A stretch of DNA of 64,000 bases, from contig NZ_LHPI01000013.1 of assembly GCF_001274785.1 (NCBI RefSeq), forward strand, positions 120,597 through 184,596, given 5' to 3'. The notes below the pieces were generated by a model. The model saw nothing but the letters and a program-made list of their open reading frames with translations. It was not told the DNA's origin and searched no databases. Origin of the DNA: Vibrio hepatarius (GTDB lineage Bacteria; Pseudomonadota; Gammaproteobacteria; Enterobacterales; Vibrionaceae). Of this stretch, positions 41,323 through 49,325 are shown piece by piece. The position numbers were made by a program, and so were the translations under genes. Within the stretch, counting starts at the first letter, position 1. The number at the start of each line of letters is the position of its first letter.

Positions 41323-41922
41323 TCTATTGAATTAATCGTTTTAAATGCTGATAAGTTTGTAAAAGAAATCAATGACTACATTGATGGATCTGGCGTGAAG
41401 CTTATATTTCATTCGGATTATACGTTTGAGTTTAAGCACCGAACATGCCTGTTTACAAACGACGCTATGATTCCGTCGAAGATGTTACAGAAGAAAGTGA
41501 AAGAGTTATTTAAGCAATTTTTCACTGGCTACTTACCTCATTTCAATAATGTAGGTAACACATTCTGGCCTGAGCTAGAAAGCCGCTTCATAGTCAATGT
41601 CTACGACAATAAACGTCACGTACATCGTTATAAAGTTCTATCAACCACTAGCTCATTGGACTCGCCGCTGAGTAAGGAAGTACTTGCCTTATTTGGTTAT
41701 AAGCATAGTTCAGAGTGTAAGGTCATCCAATTTGAGCGTTGCACTGGTGGTAATGCCACAATGCTCAAGACCATCGAACCATCTATGTTTAATGCTCTTA
41801 TGGAAGACAGCGAGAATTTCACTGTGGAATATAATCCTCAGATTGATAAATCATTCAAGCTGGTTTCCGAGCGCGACTTAGATGCCGAACTGGATGAAGA
41901 ACTAAACGCAGCGATCAGCTAA
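41320..41922 (+). CDS. Hypothetical protein
   Basis: A 200-residue protein with an acidic C-terminus (D-A-E-L-D-E-E-L). No signal peptide or membrane segment; no family recognised. Confidence 0.6.
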   Translation: MSIELIVLNADKFVKEINDYIDGSGVKLIFHSDYTFEFKHRTCLFTNDAMIPSKMLQKKVKELFKQFFTGYLPHFNNVGNTFWPELESRFIVNVYDNKRHVHRYKVLSTTSSLDSPLSKEVLALFGYKHSSECKVIQFERCTGGNATMLKTIEPSMFNALMEDSENFTVEYNPQIDKSFKLVSERDLDAELDEELNAAIS

Positions 41923-41943
41923 TTTAAACTACAAACCAACCTA

Positions 41944-42013
41944 GAGGGTTACACAATACCCTCATGGGTCAGTGTTTCCCTCTTACTAAATTCCTGTGGA
42001 GGAAACACTCATG
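41944..42013 (+). promoter_or_regulatory. A/B/C leader of 42011 gene
   Basis: A 41944-41961 pairs with B 41966-41982 (GAGGG/CCCTC, ACAC/GTGT, ACCC/GGGT). AGTGTTTCC (41971-41979) pairs perfectly with GGAAACACT (42001-42009). Confidence 0.82.
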
Positions 42014-42649
42014 TCAACAAAACGTATTTTTCTAGACCGTAAATCAAAAACTATTGTTCATGCCATTGAAGAAGAACGCCAAAGCTTCCGCGATATGCGA
42101 GCTGGCCTTGAACCTGAAAAGCAATTTACTTCCATTAGCCGAGTATTACTCAAGCAAGGAAGTCGCCAACAGGGAAGGGGAAACGACGTTTTTAACGAGC
42201 TAATGAATGAGGGCCAGTTTGAAGAGGTAACCGCGGATTCACTCATTGTTAAGAAGCAACTTTCTGACACTGACCTGGATTTCGTTACCGGTAAACTTCT
42301 GGCAAAACTTGGTATGACGGGTGCTAAGAAATTTGAATATGCCAGAGCGATTATCGCTGCCTTGGATGTCGGAGAATCACTTATAGAAAATACACAATCA
42401 TGTACGGCACAGCCACAAAGTGAAGACGAAATGAGCTCAACTATTCGTGAGTTGATTCTTGTTGAAGCTAAAGTGGTAGCAGATGAATTTGATAAAGAAG
42501 GCTTAATCGACTGGCGAGTTCGTGACTCACTTATTGCGAGATTTCGCTTAAGTGTACGCCGTCGCCTTAGAAATGTTGAAGGGCATAACTTTGTTACCAC
42601 TTCGGTCAACAGATGCCTGGATCAATTCTTAACGTCACAACCTGCCTAA
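42011..42649 (+). CDS. Hypothetical protein
   Basis: A 212-residue helical, charged protein, basic near the C-terminus (R-F-R-L-S-V-R-R-R-L-R). No family recognised. Confidence 0.6.
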   Translation: MSTKRIFLDRKSKTIVHAIEEERQSFRDMRAGLEPEKQFTSISRVLLKQGSRQQGRGNDVFNELMNEGQFEEVTADSLIVKKQLSDTDLDFVTGKLLAKLGMTGAKKFEYARAIIAALDVGESLIENTQSCTAQPQSEDEMSSTIRELILVEAKVVADEFDKEGLIDWRVRDSLIARFRLSVRRRLRNVEGHNFVTTSVNRCLDQFLTSQPA

Positions 42650-42673
42650 TCAAACTCTCTGTGGAGCAATAAC

Positions 42674-43066
42674 ATGAAAAAATTTAACCATGCATTAAGT
42701 ACTCACCGCACCGTTCAACTGATGCGCGAGGCTATTGATATTACCAAAGAAGAAAAGGGTTTCTATCGTAAGCTATTTGTGATTTCTGGCTTTAATCAAG
42801 GGACAATGTTGATGTTGTTCGTTGTTGCCTACTTTGCGATTAATTTCACAATGATGATCACTGAGAAGCTTATATGGGGAGATTCGTTTTTAAATCCGGT
42901 CGACCCTATTATGAACATGATATTTATCGGTACTTACGTTAGGGCAACCAAGCGACTTAGTAACCTGATGATTGAATGTGCCTTACAAGGTAAAGCCCCT
43001 GAGCCAGAACCAAGCCAGCCAAAATCGGCCGGATTGGTTTTAGTTCCTTCCGCGAAAATCAAATAA
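42674..43066 (+). CDS. Membrane protein, unknown
   Basis: A 130-residue protein with two hydrophobic segments (about residues 43-65 and 75-92). The TCTGTGGAGCAA site matches segment C of the leader family, but the 24-nt gap leaves no room for A and B, so it is probably coupled to the upstream gene. Confidence 0.6.
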   Translation: MKKFNHALSTHRTVQLMREAIDITKEEKGFYRKLFVISGFNQGTMLMLFVVAYFAINFTMMITEKLIWGDSFLNPVDPIMNMIFIGTYVRATKRLSNLMIECALQGKAPEPEPSQPKSAGLVLVPSAKIK

Positions 43067-43086
43067 TGTAAAACCAACCAACTCCC

Positions 43087-43156
43087 AAAGGGTAACGCTT
43101 CCCTTTGGGAAAGTGTTCCCTTTGGTAACAACCAAATACTGTGGGGAATCACTATG
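43087..43156 (+). promoter_or_regulatory. A/B/C leader of 43154 gene
   Basis: A 43087-43103 pairs with B 43107-43123 (AAAGGG/CCCTTT, AACGCTT/AAGTGTT). AGTGTTCCC (43112-43120) pairs with GGGAATCACT (43144-43153) with one bulge. Confidence 0.82.
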
Positions 43157-43708
43157 TCTATTAAAACTGTTATTGAAAAGATGAAAGAACACGCTGAATC
43201 AGTCAACCTTCCTAAGTTTTACAAGGAAGACTTGGATATTGATTTCAGTAATTTGAAGAAGTATGGCAACCGTGAGTACGTATGGATGCTTCGAGAGTGT
43301 GGTTCGTTGCTACTTCCATTACGGATTGGCGCGTCACCGTTCTTACTCGAGTACTACATGCGTCAAGATTCGACTGCACGCTTCTTTCATGTCAAAGGGT
43401 ATGATGAAGTCACCTTTAAGGAGTTAAAGCACAAAGATGTTGAGTCTTTGATATGTAAGCCACCAATTGAATTTGGCTTGATACTTAACTCTGATGACTT
43501 GATCGCTAAGGTGAGGAAAGTACTTAATGATCGCAATGTTGCCTCTAGTGGTCTTGTGACAAAGGAAATCCCTACAACACCCACTCATTGGAGTGAATGG
43601 CTGTCATTCTTCAACGGTAATAACGACGTCATGACGCAAGTTATGACTCGCGCTATCAAAATGTTGAATGAATTTTCCAGTCGCCCACGACTTTCACGAG
43701 TCGCTTAA
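43154..43708 (+). CDS. Hypothetical protein
   Basis: A 184-residue protein, mixed alpha/beta, without signal peptide. No family recognised. Confidence 0.6.
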   Translation: MSIKTVIEKMKEHAESVNLPKFYKEDLDIDFSNLKKYGNREYVWMLRECGSLLLPLRIGASPFLLEYYMRQDSTARFFHVKGYDEVTFKELKHKDVESLICKPPIEFGLILNSDDLIAKVRKVLNDRNVASSGLVTKEIPTTPTHWSEWLSFFNGNNDVMTQVMTRAIKMLNEFSSRPRLSRVA

Positions 43709-43729
43709 TCAATAACAACCAATAACCCA

Positions 43730-43787
43730 GAGGGGCTACCCTCTGTGGGTTAGCTCCCTCGCAATTCTGTGGAGGAATTAACCCATG
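43730..43787 (+). promoter_or_regulatory. A/B/C leader of 43785 gene
   Basis: A 43730-43741 pairs with B 43747-43760 (GAGGG/CCCTC, CTA/TAG, CC/GG). GGGTTA (43747-43752) pairs with TAACCC (43779-43784), with TCC/GGA inside. Confidence 0.8.
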
Positions 43788-44621
43788 TCAGATAAGTGCG
43801 TATCTATCGCTCGTTTTATCGAAGATCGATTCAAAACCAACTATGCAAATCTTTCAGAACTCGCGTCATTTGTGAAGTTTGAAGCTGATGATATAGGACA
43901 AGTCTTTGCTTTTGATTTTGTTCCTAAAAACAAAGTGAAACTTAGCTCTCAAGGTAAGTATTCTTTGATCAGTGAGTTGTTCACCGGTGTAAACCTTTGG
44001 ACGTTGCTCGATAACATTGATGATTTTGATTTAATCGTTGGTAAGAACTCTGTTGTACCAACAGACGATGAAATTTACTGTCGTCCTGTCGTTACTAACA
44101 CTCCGATTTCATACTTGATCCCGGAAGTGTCGAGAGTATTGAAAGCGAAAATTGCTAAAGTTCGTAATGAGTTGGAAGCTGCAGCAAAACAGCTGGCCAA
44201 CAATCTGTATATCCATAATTCAAGACACGGTGAGACACACATGTTACGTACCATCAAGCATGGTCGATGTGAGTTAGAGATCCGTAAAGTTCATTTGGAT
44301 TATGAGATTGAGGACTACGCGAACTTTGACCGCGAGCTTTTATCACTTCAAAAAATATATCAACGTGATGGTGAGTTATTCACTATGTGCTTTGAGTTGA
44401 AGTGGGATGGCGAAACGGTGCAGCACACAGCTCTTGAAGGTTTCATTATGGATTTGGGCAAAAACCCATTAGCTCTCTACAAAAGAGCAGTTCGTATGCA
44501 AATCGATAATGTGATGCTTTGTGCCCGCAGCAAACTTATAAGCAGTGGAAAAATTCTAAGCCGAGATGTTAAGCAAGATCGCGCATTCTTTGGCTCTTTG
44601 AATATTGGCACCAACGCTTAG
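43785..44621 (+). CDS. Hypothetical protein
   Basis: A 278-residue protein without signal or membrane segment. A helical middle (V-L-K-A-K-I-A-K-V-R-N-E-L-E-A-A-A) is flanked by beta-rich parts. No family recognised. Confidence 0.6.
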   Translation: MSDKCVSIARFIEDRFKTNYANLSELASFVKFEADDIGQVFAFDFVPKNKVKLSSQGKYSLISELFTGVNLWTLLDNIDDFDLIVGKNSVVPTDDEIYCRPVVTNTPISYLIPEVSRVLKAKIAKVRNELEAAAKQLANNLYIHNSRHGETHMLRTIKHGRCELEIRKVHLDYEIEDYANFDRELLSLQKIYQRDGELFTMCFELKWDGETVQHTALEGFIMDLGKNPLALYKRAVRMQIDNVMLCARSKLISSGKILSRDVKQDRAFFGSLNIGTNA

Positions 44622-44642
44622 TACTTACATTTTAACTACCCC

Positions 44643-44698
44643 GAAGGGATAACCCCTTTGGGCTATTCCTTCATAAATTCTGTGGAGGAATAACCATG
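44643..44698 (+). promoter_or_regulatory. A/B/C leader of 44696 gene
   Basis: A GAAGGGATAACC (44643-44654) is nearly identical to C GGAGGAATAACC (44684-44695). B 44660-44673 pairs with either: GAAGGGATA/TATTCCTTC, or TATTCCTTCA/TGGAGGAATA (10 bp, one G-U). This is the clearest case of SD mimicry. Confidence 0.88.
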
Positions 44699-45178
44699 TC
44701 TTTATCTACTTTTGTGAAATTGTCTTATGGCCTTAACCCGGCTGAATTAGTACCTGTATCAGTGCAACCAATGAATGAACAACAACGTGAGATTGCTCAG
44801 GAAGTTGTTTTACCAAAGCGATGCTTTGATAACAGCATTCAATTGGCCATGCATCTCGATGCGACTTATGTCTTAGGGGTGTATCAAAGCATCATTCCTA
44901 TTGAACATGCCTGGCTTAAAGTTGGTGACACGTACATTGACCCAACCCTTGAAACGGTAATCGGTGATGTCAGTGGAGAGTATTTGTCTCTTATGGAAGT
45001 GAAAGCTTCTGAACTGATGGATCTTGTAGAAGCCATTCAACGGTATTCCGGTGATGATGCCGCGTACCCGCCGATGTTCCATACGATTAGAACTTTCCCG
45101 GAGTTTTCTCATTTGTTTATTTCAAACAAAGACAGGCTTCGTTTCTTATCGTGTGAATCGCTCCAAACAGCGTCATAA
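44696..45178 (+). CDS. Putative Cys-His-Asp protein, paralog of the gene at 4619
   Basis: A 160-residue protein sharing with the 4619 product the blocks L-P-K-R-C-F-D-N-S, I-P-I-E-H-A-W-L-K-V, Y-I-D-P-T-L-E, A-Y-P-P-M and a final F-S-H-L-F segment. The Cys...His...Asp order and 'E-H-A-W' resemble transglutaminase/papain-fold enzymes; catalysis is not proven. One paralog is in the transfer region and one in the leader block, suggesting duplication and separate regulation. Confidence 0.65.
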   Translation: MSLSTFVKLSYGLNPAELVPVSVQPMNEQQREIAQEVVLPKRCFDNSIQLAMHLDATYVLGVYQSIIPIEHAWLKVGDTYIDPTLETVIGDVSGEYLSLMEVKASELMDLVEAIQRYSGDDAAYPPMFHTIRTFPEFSHLFISNKDRLRFLSCESLQTAS

Positions 45179-45211
45179 CGACGTTTCTATCTAGTAATTA
45201 ACCAAACCCAT

Positions 45212-45290
45212 GAGGGATGAATACAACTCCCTCACGGGCTAGTTGTGTTCGCTTTCCCCTCACAAACAATTCTGTGGAGGAATTAAAATG
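45212..45290 (+). promoter_or_regulatory. A/B/C leader of 45288 gene
   Basis: A 45212-45231 pairs with B 45236-45261 (AATACAACT/AGTTGTGTT, CCC/GGG, GAGGG/CCCTC). CCTC-ACA (45258-45264) pairs with TGT-GAGG of the SD (45273-45280) with one bulged G. Confidence 0.72.
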
Positions 45291-45728
45291 CAAGCAACAA
45301 ACAACAACACTACTTTTTCAGATACACCTGCATGCGTACTAAACGATGTTTATGACGTACCAATGCCTGGTGATTTTGTTGAAGTAATTGATTCTTTTGA
45401 TAGCCAAGCTCCTGCCGGTTGCTTTGGTGTCATCTTAGGTTTCAAAAACAATTCTAAAGATGAATACGACATTTGCTTTAACCCGACTCGCGCCCCTTGG
45501 GGTGGTAAGTTTACTGATGCTCAGATTACTGCAGCTGGTGGCTCAACTTACCCAATGGTACCGACTGAGTTGCTTAAAGCTACGTCTACGGTAATGGTGA
45601 AGGAGTTTCTAACCAAAACACCTTACATTCACCCAGTGAAGAACGTTGTTAAGGTATGGACTATCAACCTGTGCGATTACGATCGTGCCGGCATCCGTAG
45701 TTCATACATTCAGCGTTACGCTCACTAA
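45288..45728 (+). CDS. Hypothetical protein
   Basis: A 146-residue protein. The beta-rich segment G-D-F-V-E-V-I-D...G-C-F-G-V-I-L-G-F recalls an SH3-like barrel, but I cannot name a family. The start is fixed by TGTGGAGGAA. Confidence 0.6.
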   Translation: MQATNNNTTFSDTPACVLNDVYDVPMPGDFVEVIDSFDSQAPAGCFGVILGFKNNSKDEYDICFNPTRAPWGGKFTDAQITAAGGSTYPMVPTELLKATSTVMVKEFLTKTPYIHPVKNVVKVWTINLCDYDRAGIRSSYIQRYAH

Positions 45729-45755
45729 ACCGATTCAACTTTAAACCATCAACCT

Positions 45756-45823
45756 AAAAGGGAGTGTGATTATCCCTTTTGGGGATAGTCCCTCCTGAAT
45801 AACAATTCTGTGGAGGAATTATG
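45756..45823 (+). promoter_or_regulatory. A/B/C leader of 45821 gene
   Basis: A 45756-45776 pairs with B 45782-45795 (GA-TATCCC/GGGATA-TC). CCTCC (45791-45795) pairs with GGAGG (45812-45816), and AGTC with GACT just inside the gene. Confidence 0.7.
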
Positions 45824-46807
45824 ACTACAAAAACACTAACTGCTTATTTCAACTCTCAACTCAAAAGCTTAGGTTACGACGATATTGCTCGAGAAAATAA
45901 CACCACTTGGTCACTTAATTATTGCCAAGGCGATGGTGTGTTTTTCCCGGAAGCAAAACTTCACTCTGATGATGCGAAAACATTATGTGATCGCCTTATG
46001 ACGGGTAAACATCGCGCAGCCGTGAAACGAGCTATTGATAAAGACATCGAATTTTCCGCTGGTGGTAAATACGATGCCGAGTATGAAGATTGGAGAATGT
46101 CATCAGATCCTACGCCACTCGAAAGAGAGGCATGTGATTTGTTTGTCAAAGCTATTAAGCAAGACCTTACAGATTTGGCCGCTAGGTTCGAGTCTGAGGG
46201 TTATGCGTTTCTTGAAGCTACACCAACCGAAGATGAACCTGAAATCGTGTCTACACGTCACCTGGGGCGCCTTCGTGTGGTTGTTAGCAAGTGCAATGAA
46301 GATTGGTTTGACCTTTTTGGCTGTGATGCCGAAGAGGACATCCAAAACGATACCGAAGTAATGCAATCCATCATTAAAGGTGAACTCAAGTTTTTCAGTT
46401 TGAAGGTAGAAGTTTTTGACCTGACAACTTTAGATGAATTTGAGGACTACGATGCTCTGGATAGCTTAGCTACAAATTACTTAGGCGGTTGCGTATTGGG
46501 AATAAATGAAGATTTTAACGCTTCTTTTCGCTGCGAAGTACGTGGGCAAATTCATGAATTGGTAAGTGAATGTCGAGTTTTACTCGATATGGAACGACCA
46601 GAGCGTGAGGCCTTCTTTGCAGCAGTTCGTGAGCAAAAGCGATTAGCACTTTTAGCTGAACGAGATCGCCAAGAAAGCGAACGTCGTGCAGCTGAGTTAA
46701 AAGCAATTGCAGAAGCCGAAGAAGCTAAAGAGCAACTTGAGATGGCTAAATGGAGCGGAATGGTCTTAGACAATTCAGTATCTGTTCACTCAAGTGCAAG
46801 TATCTAA
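45821..46807 (+). CDS. Hypothetical protein with C-terminal coiled coil
   Basis: A 328-residue acidic protein. Residues ~265-310 (R-E-Q-K-R-L-A-L-L-A-E-R-D-R-Q-E-S-E-R-R) form a charged coiled coil. No family recognised. Confidence 0.62.
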   Translation: MTTKTLTAYFNSQLKSLGYDDIARENNTTWSLNYCQGDGVFFPEAKLHSDDAKTLCDRLMTGKHRAAVKRAIDKDIEFSAGGKYDAEYEDWRMSSDPTPLEREACDLFVKAIKQDLTDLAARFESEGYAFLEATPTEDEPEIVSTRHLGRLRVVVSKCNEDWFDLFGCDAEEDIQNDTEVMQSIIKGELKFFSLKVEVFDLTTLDEFEDYDALDSLATNYLGGCVLGINEDFNASFRCEVRGQIHELVSECRVLLDMERPEREAFFAAVREQKRLALLAERDRQESERRAAELKAIAEAEEAKEQLEMAKWSGMVLDNSVSVHSSASI

Positions 46808-46835
46808 ATTTTCAATTAATAGCAGGAAAACAATT

Positions 46836-47000
46836 ATGAAATTCTCTACATACAACGAGTTTAAAAAAGAAGTAGTAAACCTATTGAAATCACGCCTTGG
46901 CGTGAACGATGGTGACATCGATGAAGTCTCTTTGCGAGATTCCTTCGAGTCAGGTTGGTTGCCCTCTGATCATGTTGATTTAGTAGCGGCGAATATCTAA
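46836..47000 (+). CDS. Small acidic protein (pair with 47081)
   Basis: A 54-residue protein with AGGAAAA before the ATG at 46836 and no leader. It resembles the 47081 product: F-x-x-x-V-x-x-L-L...G-x-x-D-x-x-D/V...S-F/x-x-x-W/x-x-P-x-x-x-V. No family recognised. Confidence 0.55.
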   Translation: MKFSTYNEFKKEVVNLLKSRLGVNDGDIDEVSLRDSFESGWLPSDHVDLVAANI

Positions 47001-47030
47001 CACCACATTTCAATCACACTAATGCCCGTT

Positions 47031-47083
47031 CGGGGAGTTTCCCGGATGGGATACTCCTTTGTTCAGGCTGGGGAGAAAATATG
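47031..47083 (+). promoter_or_regulatory. A/B/C leader of 47081 gene
   Basis: A 47031-47043 (CGGGGAGTTTCCC) pairs with B 47048-47057 (GGGATACTCC). CTCC (47054-47057) can also pair with GGAG of the SD (47072-47075). A and C share GGGGAG. Confidence 0.65.
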
Positions 47084-47266
47084 ACTATAGCGAACAAGCC
47101 TCAAAGTGATTTTTTTCACAAGGTTGAGGAACTGTTACAGCAACAATTTGGGATAGGTATCGATGATGTTGGACCTGAAATGGTTGAGTCGTGCTTCGCG
47201 GGGAATGAAACACCTGCAGAGTGCGTTGGCCAACTGGCATCAAAGTACGAGTTAGACGAAATCTAA
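47081..47266 (+). CDS. Small acidic protein (pair with 46836)
   Basis: A 61-residue acidic protein similar to the preceding one, probably an old tandem duplication. The start is fixed by GGGGAG. No family recognised. Confidence 0.6.
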   Translation: MTIANKPQSDFFHKVEELLQQQFGIGIDDVGPEMVESCFAGNETPAECVGQLASKYELDEI

Positions 47267-47404
47267 TTCAACTTAACTATCTATTTCAATAACTAGTCAG
47301 TTTCAGTTCTACGGACCTGAAATAAAACACACAACCTCTTTCAAAATGGAGCAGTAACTTAAAGAAGTGCGAAGTTTAGGGCAGGGGAAAAGGACAATAA
47401 AAAT

Positions 47405-47803
47405 ATGAAAAGCAATAACAATACTAATTCAGCTAAAAAACTAATTTTGGTTTCTGCAGTGGCATGTGTCATTTCAGCAGCTGACGGTTCTGAATTTACG
47501 AATGTCTTTGAGGCAAACGTAAAAACTCTATCGTTTTTGGTCATTGTAATGGGGTTAAGTGCTCTGGCACTTATTAAACCTCAGTTTGTTAAGGAGTGGT
47601 GTTCTAAGGCATCAGTTACGCTTGCTGTGCCACTAGTGGTACTAAGTGTTCTGAAGGTATTTATTGCCTACGCAGTAGAGCCTATGTGGTCTGTTATAGC
47701 AGTGTCTATCTTCATTAGTCTGAGTGTTCAGATCATTGCTGATATACGCATCGTAACACCACAGCTTCGAGAAGTATTTGTTGTAAAAAAGAAAGTAAAT
47801 TAA
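47405..47803 (+). CDS. Membrane protein, three to four helices
   Basis: A 132-residue protein with hydrophobic segments near residues 11-25, 42-58, 70-90 and 95-112. GGGGAAAAGGA precedes the ATG. No A/B/C leader is seen. No family recognised. Confidence 0.6.
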   Translation: MKSNNNTNSAKKLILVSAVACVISAADGSEFTNVFEANVKTLSFLVIVMGLSALALIKPQFVKEWCSKASVTLAVPLVVLSVLKVFIAYAVEPMWSVIAVSIFISLSVQIIADIRIVTPQLREVFVVKKKVN

Positions 47804-47821
47804 ATCAAAATATCCCCATTT

Positions 47822-47894
47822 GGGAGCATAGCCTCCCATATGGGTTCGCTGTGTCTCTCACCTGGGTTTCAATAACGTATAGGTGAATATTATG
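47822..47894 (+). promoter_or_regulatory. A/B/C leader of 47892 gene
   Basis: A 47822-47837 pairs with B 47842-47859 (CATAGC/GCTGTG core). TCACCT (47858-47863) pairs perfectly with the SD AGGTGA (47881-47886). This is the last leader of the block; the SD is not the usual GGAGGA but the pairing is kept. Confidence 0.75.
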
Positions 47895-48170
47895 GCGAAA
47901 CATAAAAACAGAAAAAACAGAAATACACGTCGCCAAAACGCTCTTCAAAAGAACGATAAACGACGTCAACAGAAAAACAAACAGCTGAGAAAGTCGCAGC
48001 AAGCAGATTTGGGTAATTTCCTATCTGCTACTGCAGCTAACGCAGCGGCAGCTGGACTTATAGGTATAGCGGTTACGAGTGGAGACAATATCGGCTTAAC
48101 TGTCGGATTGATTCTTATCGCAATCAGCCTTGGTCTATTTTGGCTATCTCTGATAGTTAAAAGGCTGTAG
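47892..48170 (+). CDS. Small membrane protein with very basic N-terminus
   Basis: A 92-residue protein: residues 1-38 are almost all Lys/Arg/Asn/Gln; two hydrophobic helices follow (about 45-62 and 66-88). The start at 47892 is set by AGGTGA. No family recognised; the basic part could bind nucleic acid at the membrane. Confidence 0.62.
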   Translation: MAKHKNRKNRNTRRQNALQKNDKRRQQKNKQLRKSQQADLGNFLSATAANAAAAGLIGIAVTSGDNIGLTVGLILIAISLGLFWLSLIVKRL

Positions 48171-48175
48171 TAAAT

Positions 48176-48224
48176 AAAAAACCCGTAGGTTGTCCTCTAA
48201 TGAGGCGCCTACGGGTTTTTTTTT
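48176..48224. terminator. Terminator closing the leader block
   Basis: AAACCCGTAGG pairs with CCTACGGGTTT and is followed by a long T-run. It serves the plus-strand block and, read backwards, the convergent 48244 gene. Confidence 0.9.
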
Positions 48225-48243
48225 GGTTCAAATATATGGGGAG

Positions 48244-48918
48244 TTACACGTTTGTTTGCGGCATATGCTTGTCCGGGCTTCCATTATTATCTGGCCATAT
48301 CTCGATAGCATACTGTGTTCGACCCTTATGACGATTTTTCTGATGCAGGAATAAAACGATGCCTGAGTCATAGAATGCGTCAACGAGCTCTTGAACGTTG
48401 TTGCTAACGACTAAAAGCGTGATTGGAGCTGTCAAACGGCCAAGGTTATCAAAGGATTCAAAATGCTCGCGCATAATGAAAGCAGTATTCTCGGCTGTAG
48501 CTTCGTATGTGCCTTCTGTTTCCCAATCTCGGTCCAAACCCCATGTAATTTCCCAACCAGCTTCTTTTAGCTTATCGCCGGCATTATTGATACGGCGTTT
48601 GTAGCTGCCTGGGAATCGTTTTGCGTGCTCAACTTTCTTCTGATAAGCCTCAATAACTGACTCAAGACTTTTCTCCATGTTACTCAGCATTCCGTTCTTT
48701 ATGCCGTTTGAAGCCCAGATGTCCAGTTCGTCTTTGAAGGCGTTTCCAAATCGACCAGATTTAGCCGCTTGAATCGCCCATTGGCCAATGAATTTATTCG
48801 CTGCTACACGGTTTTTAGGTGGGTTAGGGTACTTACGCTCAATTCCAAGAGCGACAAGGGCGCACCACGCGACGTGCGCAAGCTTTGCTGGATTATCGTG
48901 TCTTAAACTTAAACTCAT
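48244..48918 (-). CDS. Hypothetical protein
   Basis: A 224-residue, mainly helical soluble protein with no recognised family. It is a single minus-strand gene between the leader block and the accessory region. Confidence 0.6.
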   Translation of the reverse strand: MSLSLRHDNPAKLAHVAWCALVALGIERKYPNPPKNRVAANKFIGQWAIQAAKSGRFGNAFKDELDIWASNGIKNGMLSNMEKSLESVIEAYQKKVEHAKRFPGSYKRRINNAGDKLKEAGWEITWGLDRDWETEGTYEATAENTAFIMREHFESFDNLGRLTAPITLLVVSNNVQELVDAFYDSGIVLFLHQKNRHKGRTQYAIEIWPDNNGSPDKHMPQTNV

Positions 48919-49036
48919 AATACTGTCTTTCTGGTTAGGTTTTTATCCATTATACAACGAATATTGAACATGCAAGACCTTGGTTGTTTAAAAATCTAGT
49001 GTTATAGTGAAAGGCAGGTATTGGTAGGAGAGCAGA

Positions 49037-49288
49037 ATGATTGTCATCCTAAGTGTTGTAGTAGTAACCTTGATTATCATTACCCTTTGTATTCGTTATA
49101 GAAATATCCGTTTCCTTTCTAACTTTGGTAACGGTTGCTTTATCGGTTCGATAGCAGCATTTTTTTTCGAATGGACAAACAATAATAATCAAGAGGTTCT
49201 GGTATACCTCGCCCTTATCTTTGTGGCAGGGATTATATCAAAATTGGTCGCTTTATACCTTGGGCGACGCGAAATGAAAAAAGGCTAG
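49037..49288 (+). CDS. Small membrane protein
   Basis: An 83-residue protein with hydrophobic segments at about residues 2-18, 33-46 and 55-73. AGGAGAG precedes the ATG. No family recognised. Confidence 0.6.
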   Translation: MIVILSVVVVTLIIITLCIRYRNIRFLSNFGNGCFIGSIAAFFFEWTNNNNQEVLVYLALIFVAGIISKLVALYLGRREMKKG

Positions 49289-49313
49289 AGAGCAAATGCA
49301 ATCTAGCCTTTTT
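49280..49313. terminator. Bidirectional terminator
   Basis: AAAGGCTAGA pairs with TCTAGCCTTTTT between two convergent genes, overlapping the stop of the plus-strand one. Confidence 0.85.
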
Positions 49314-49325
49314 CTGATCAGTAAC

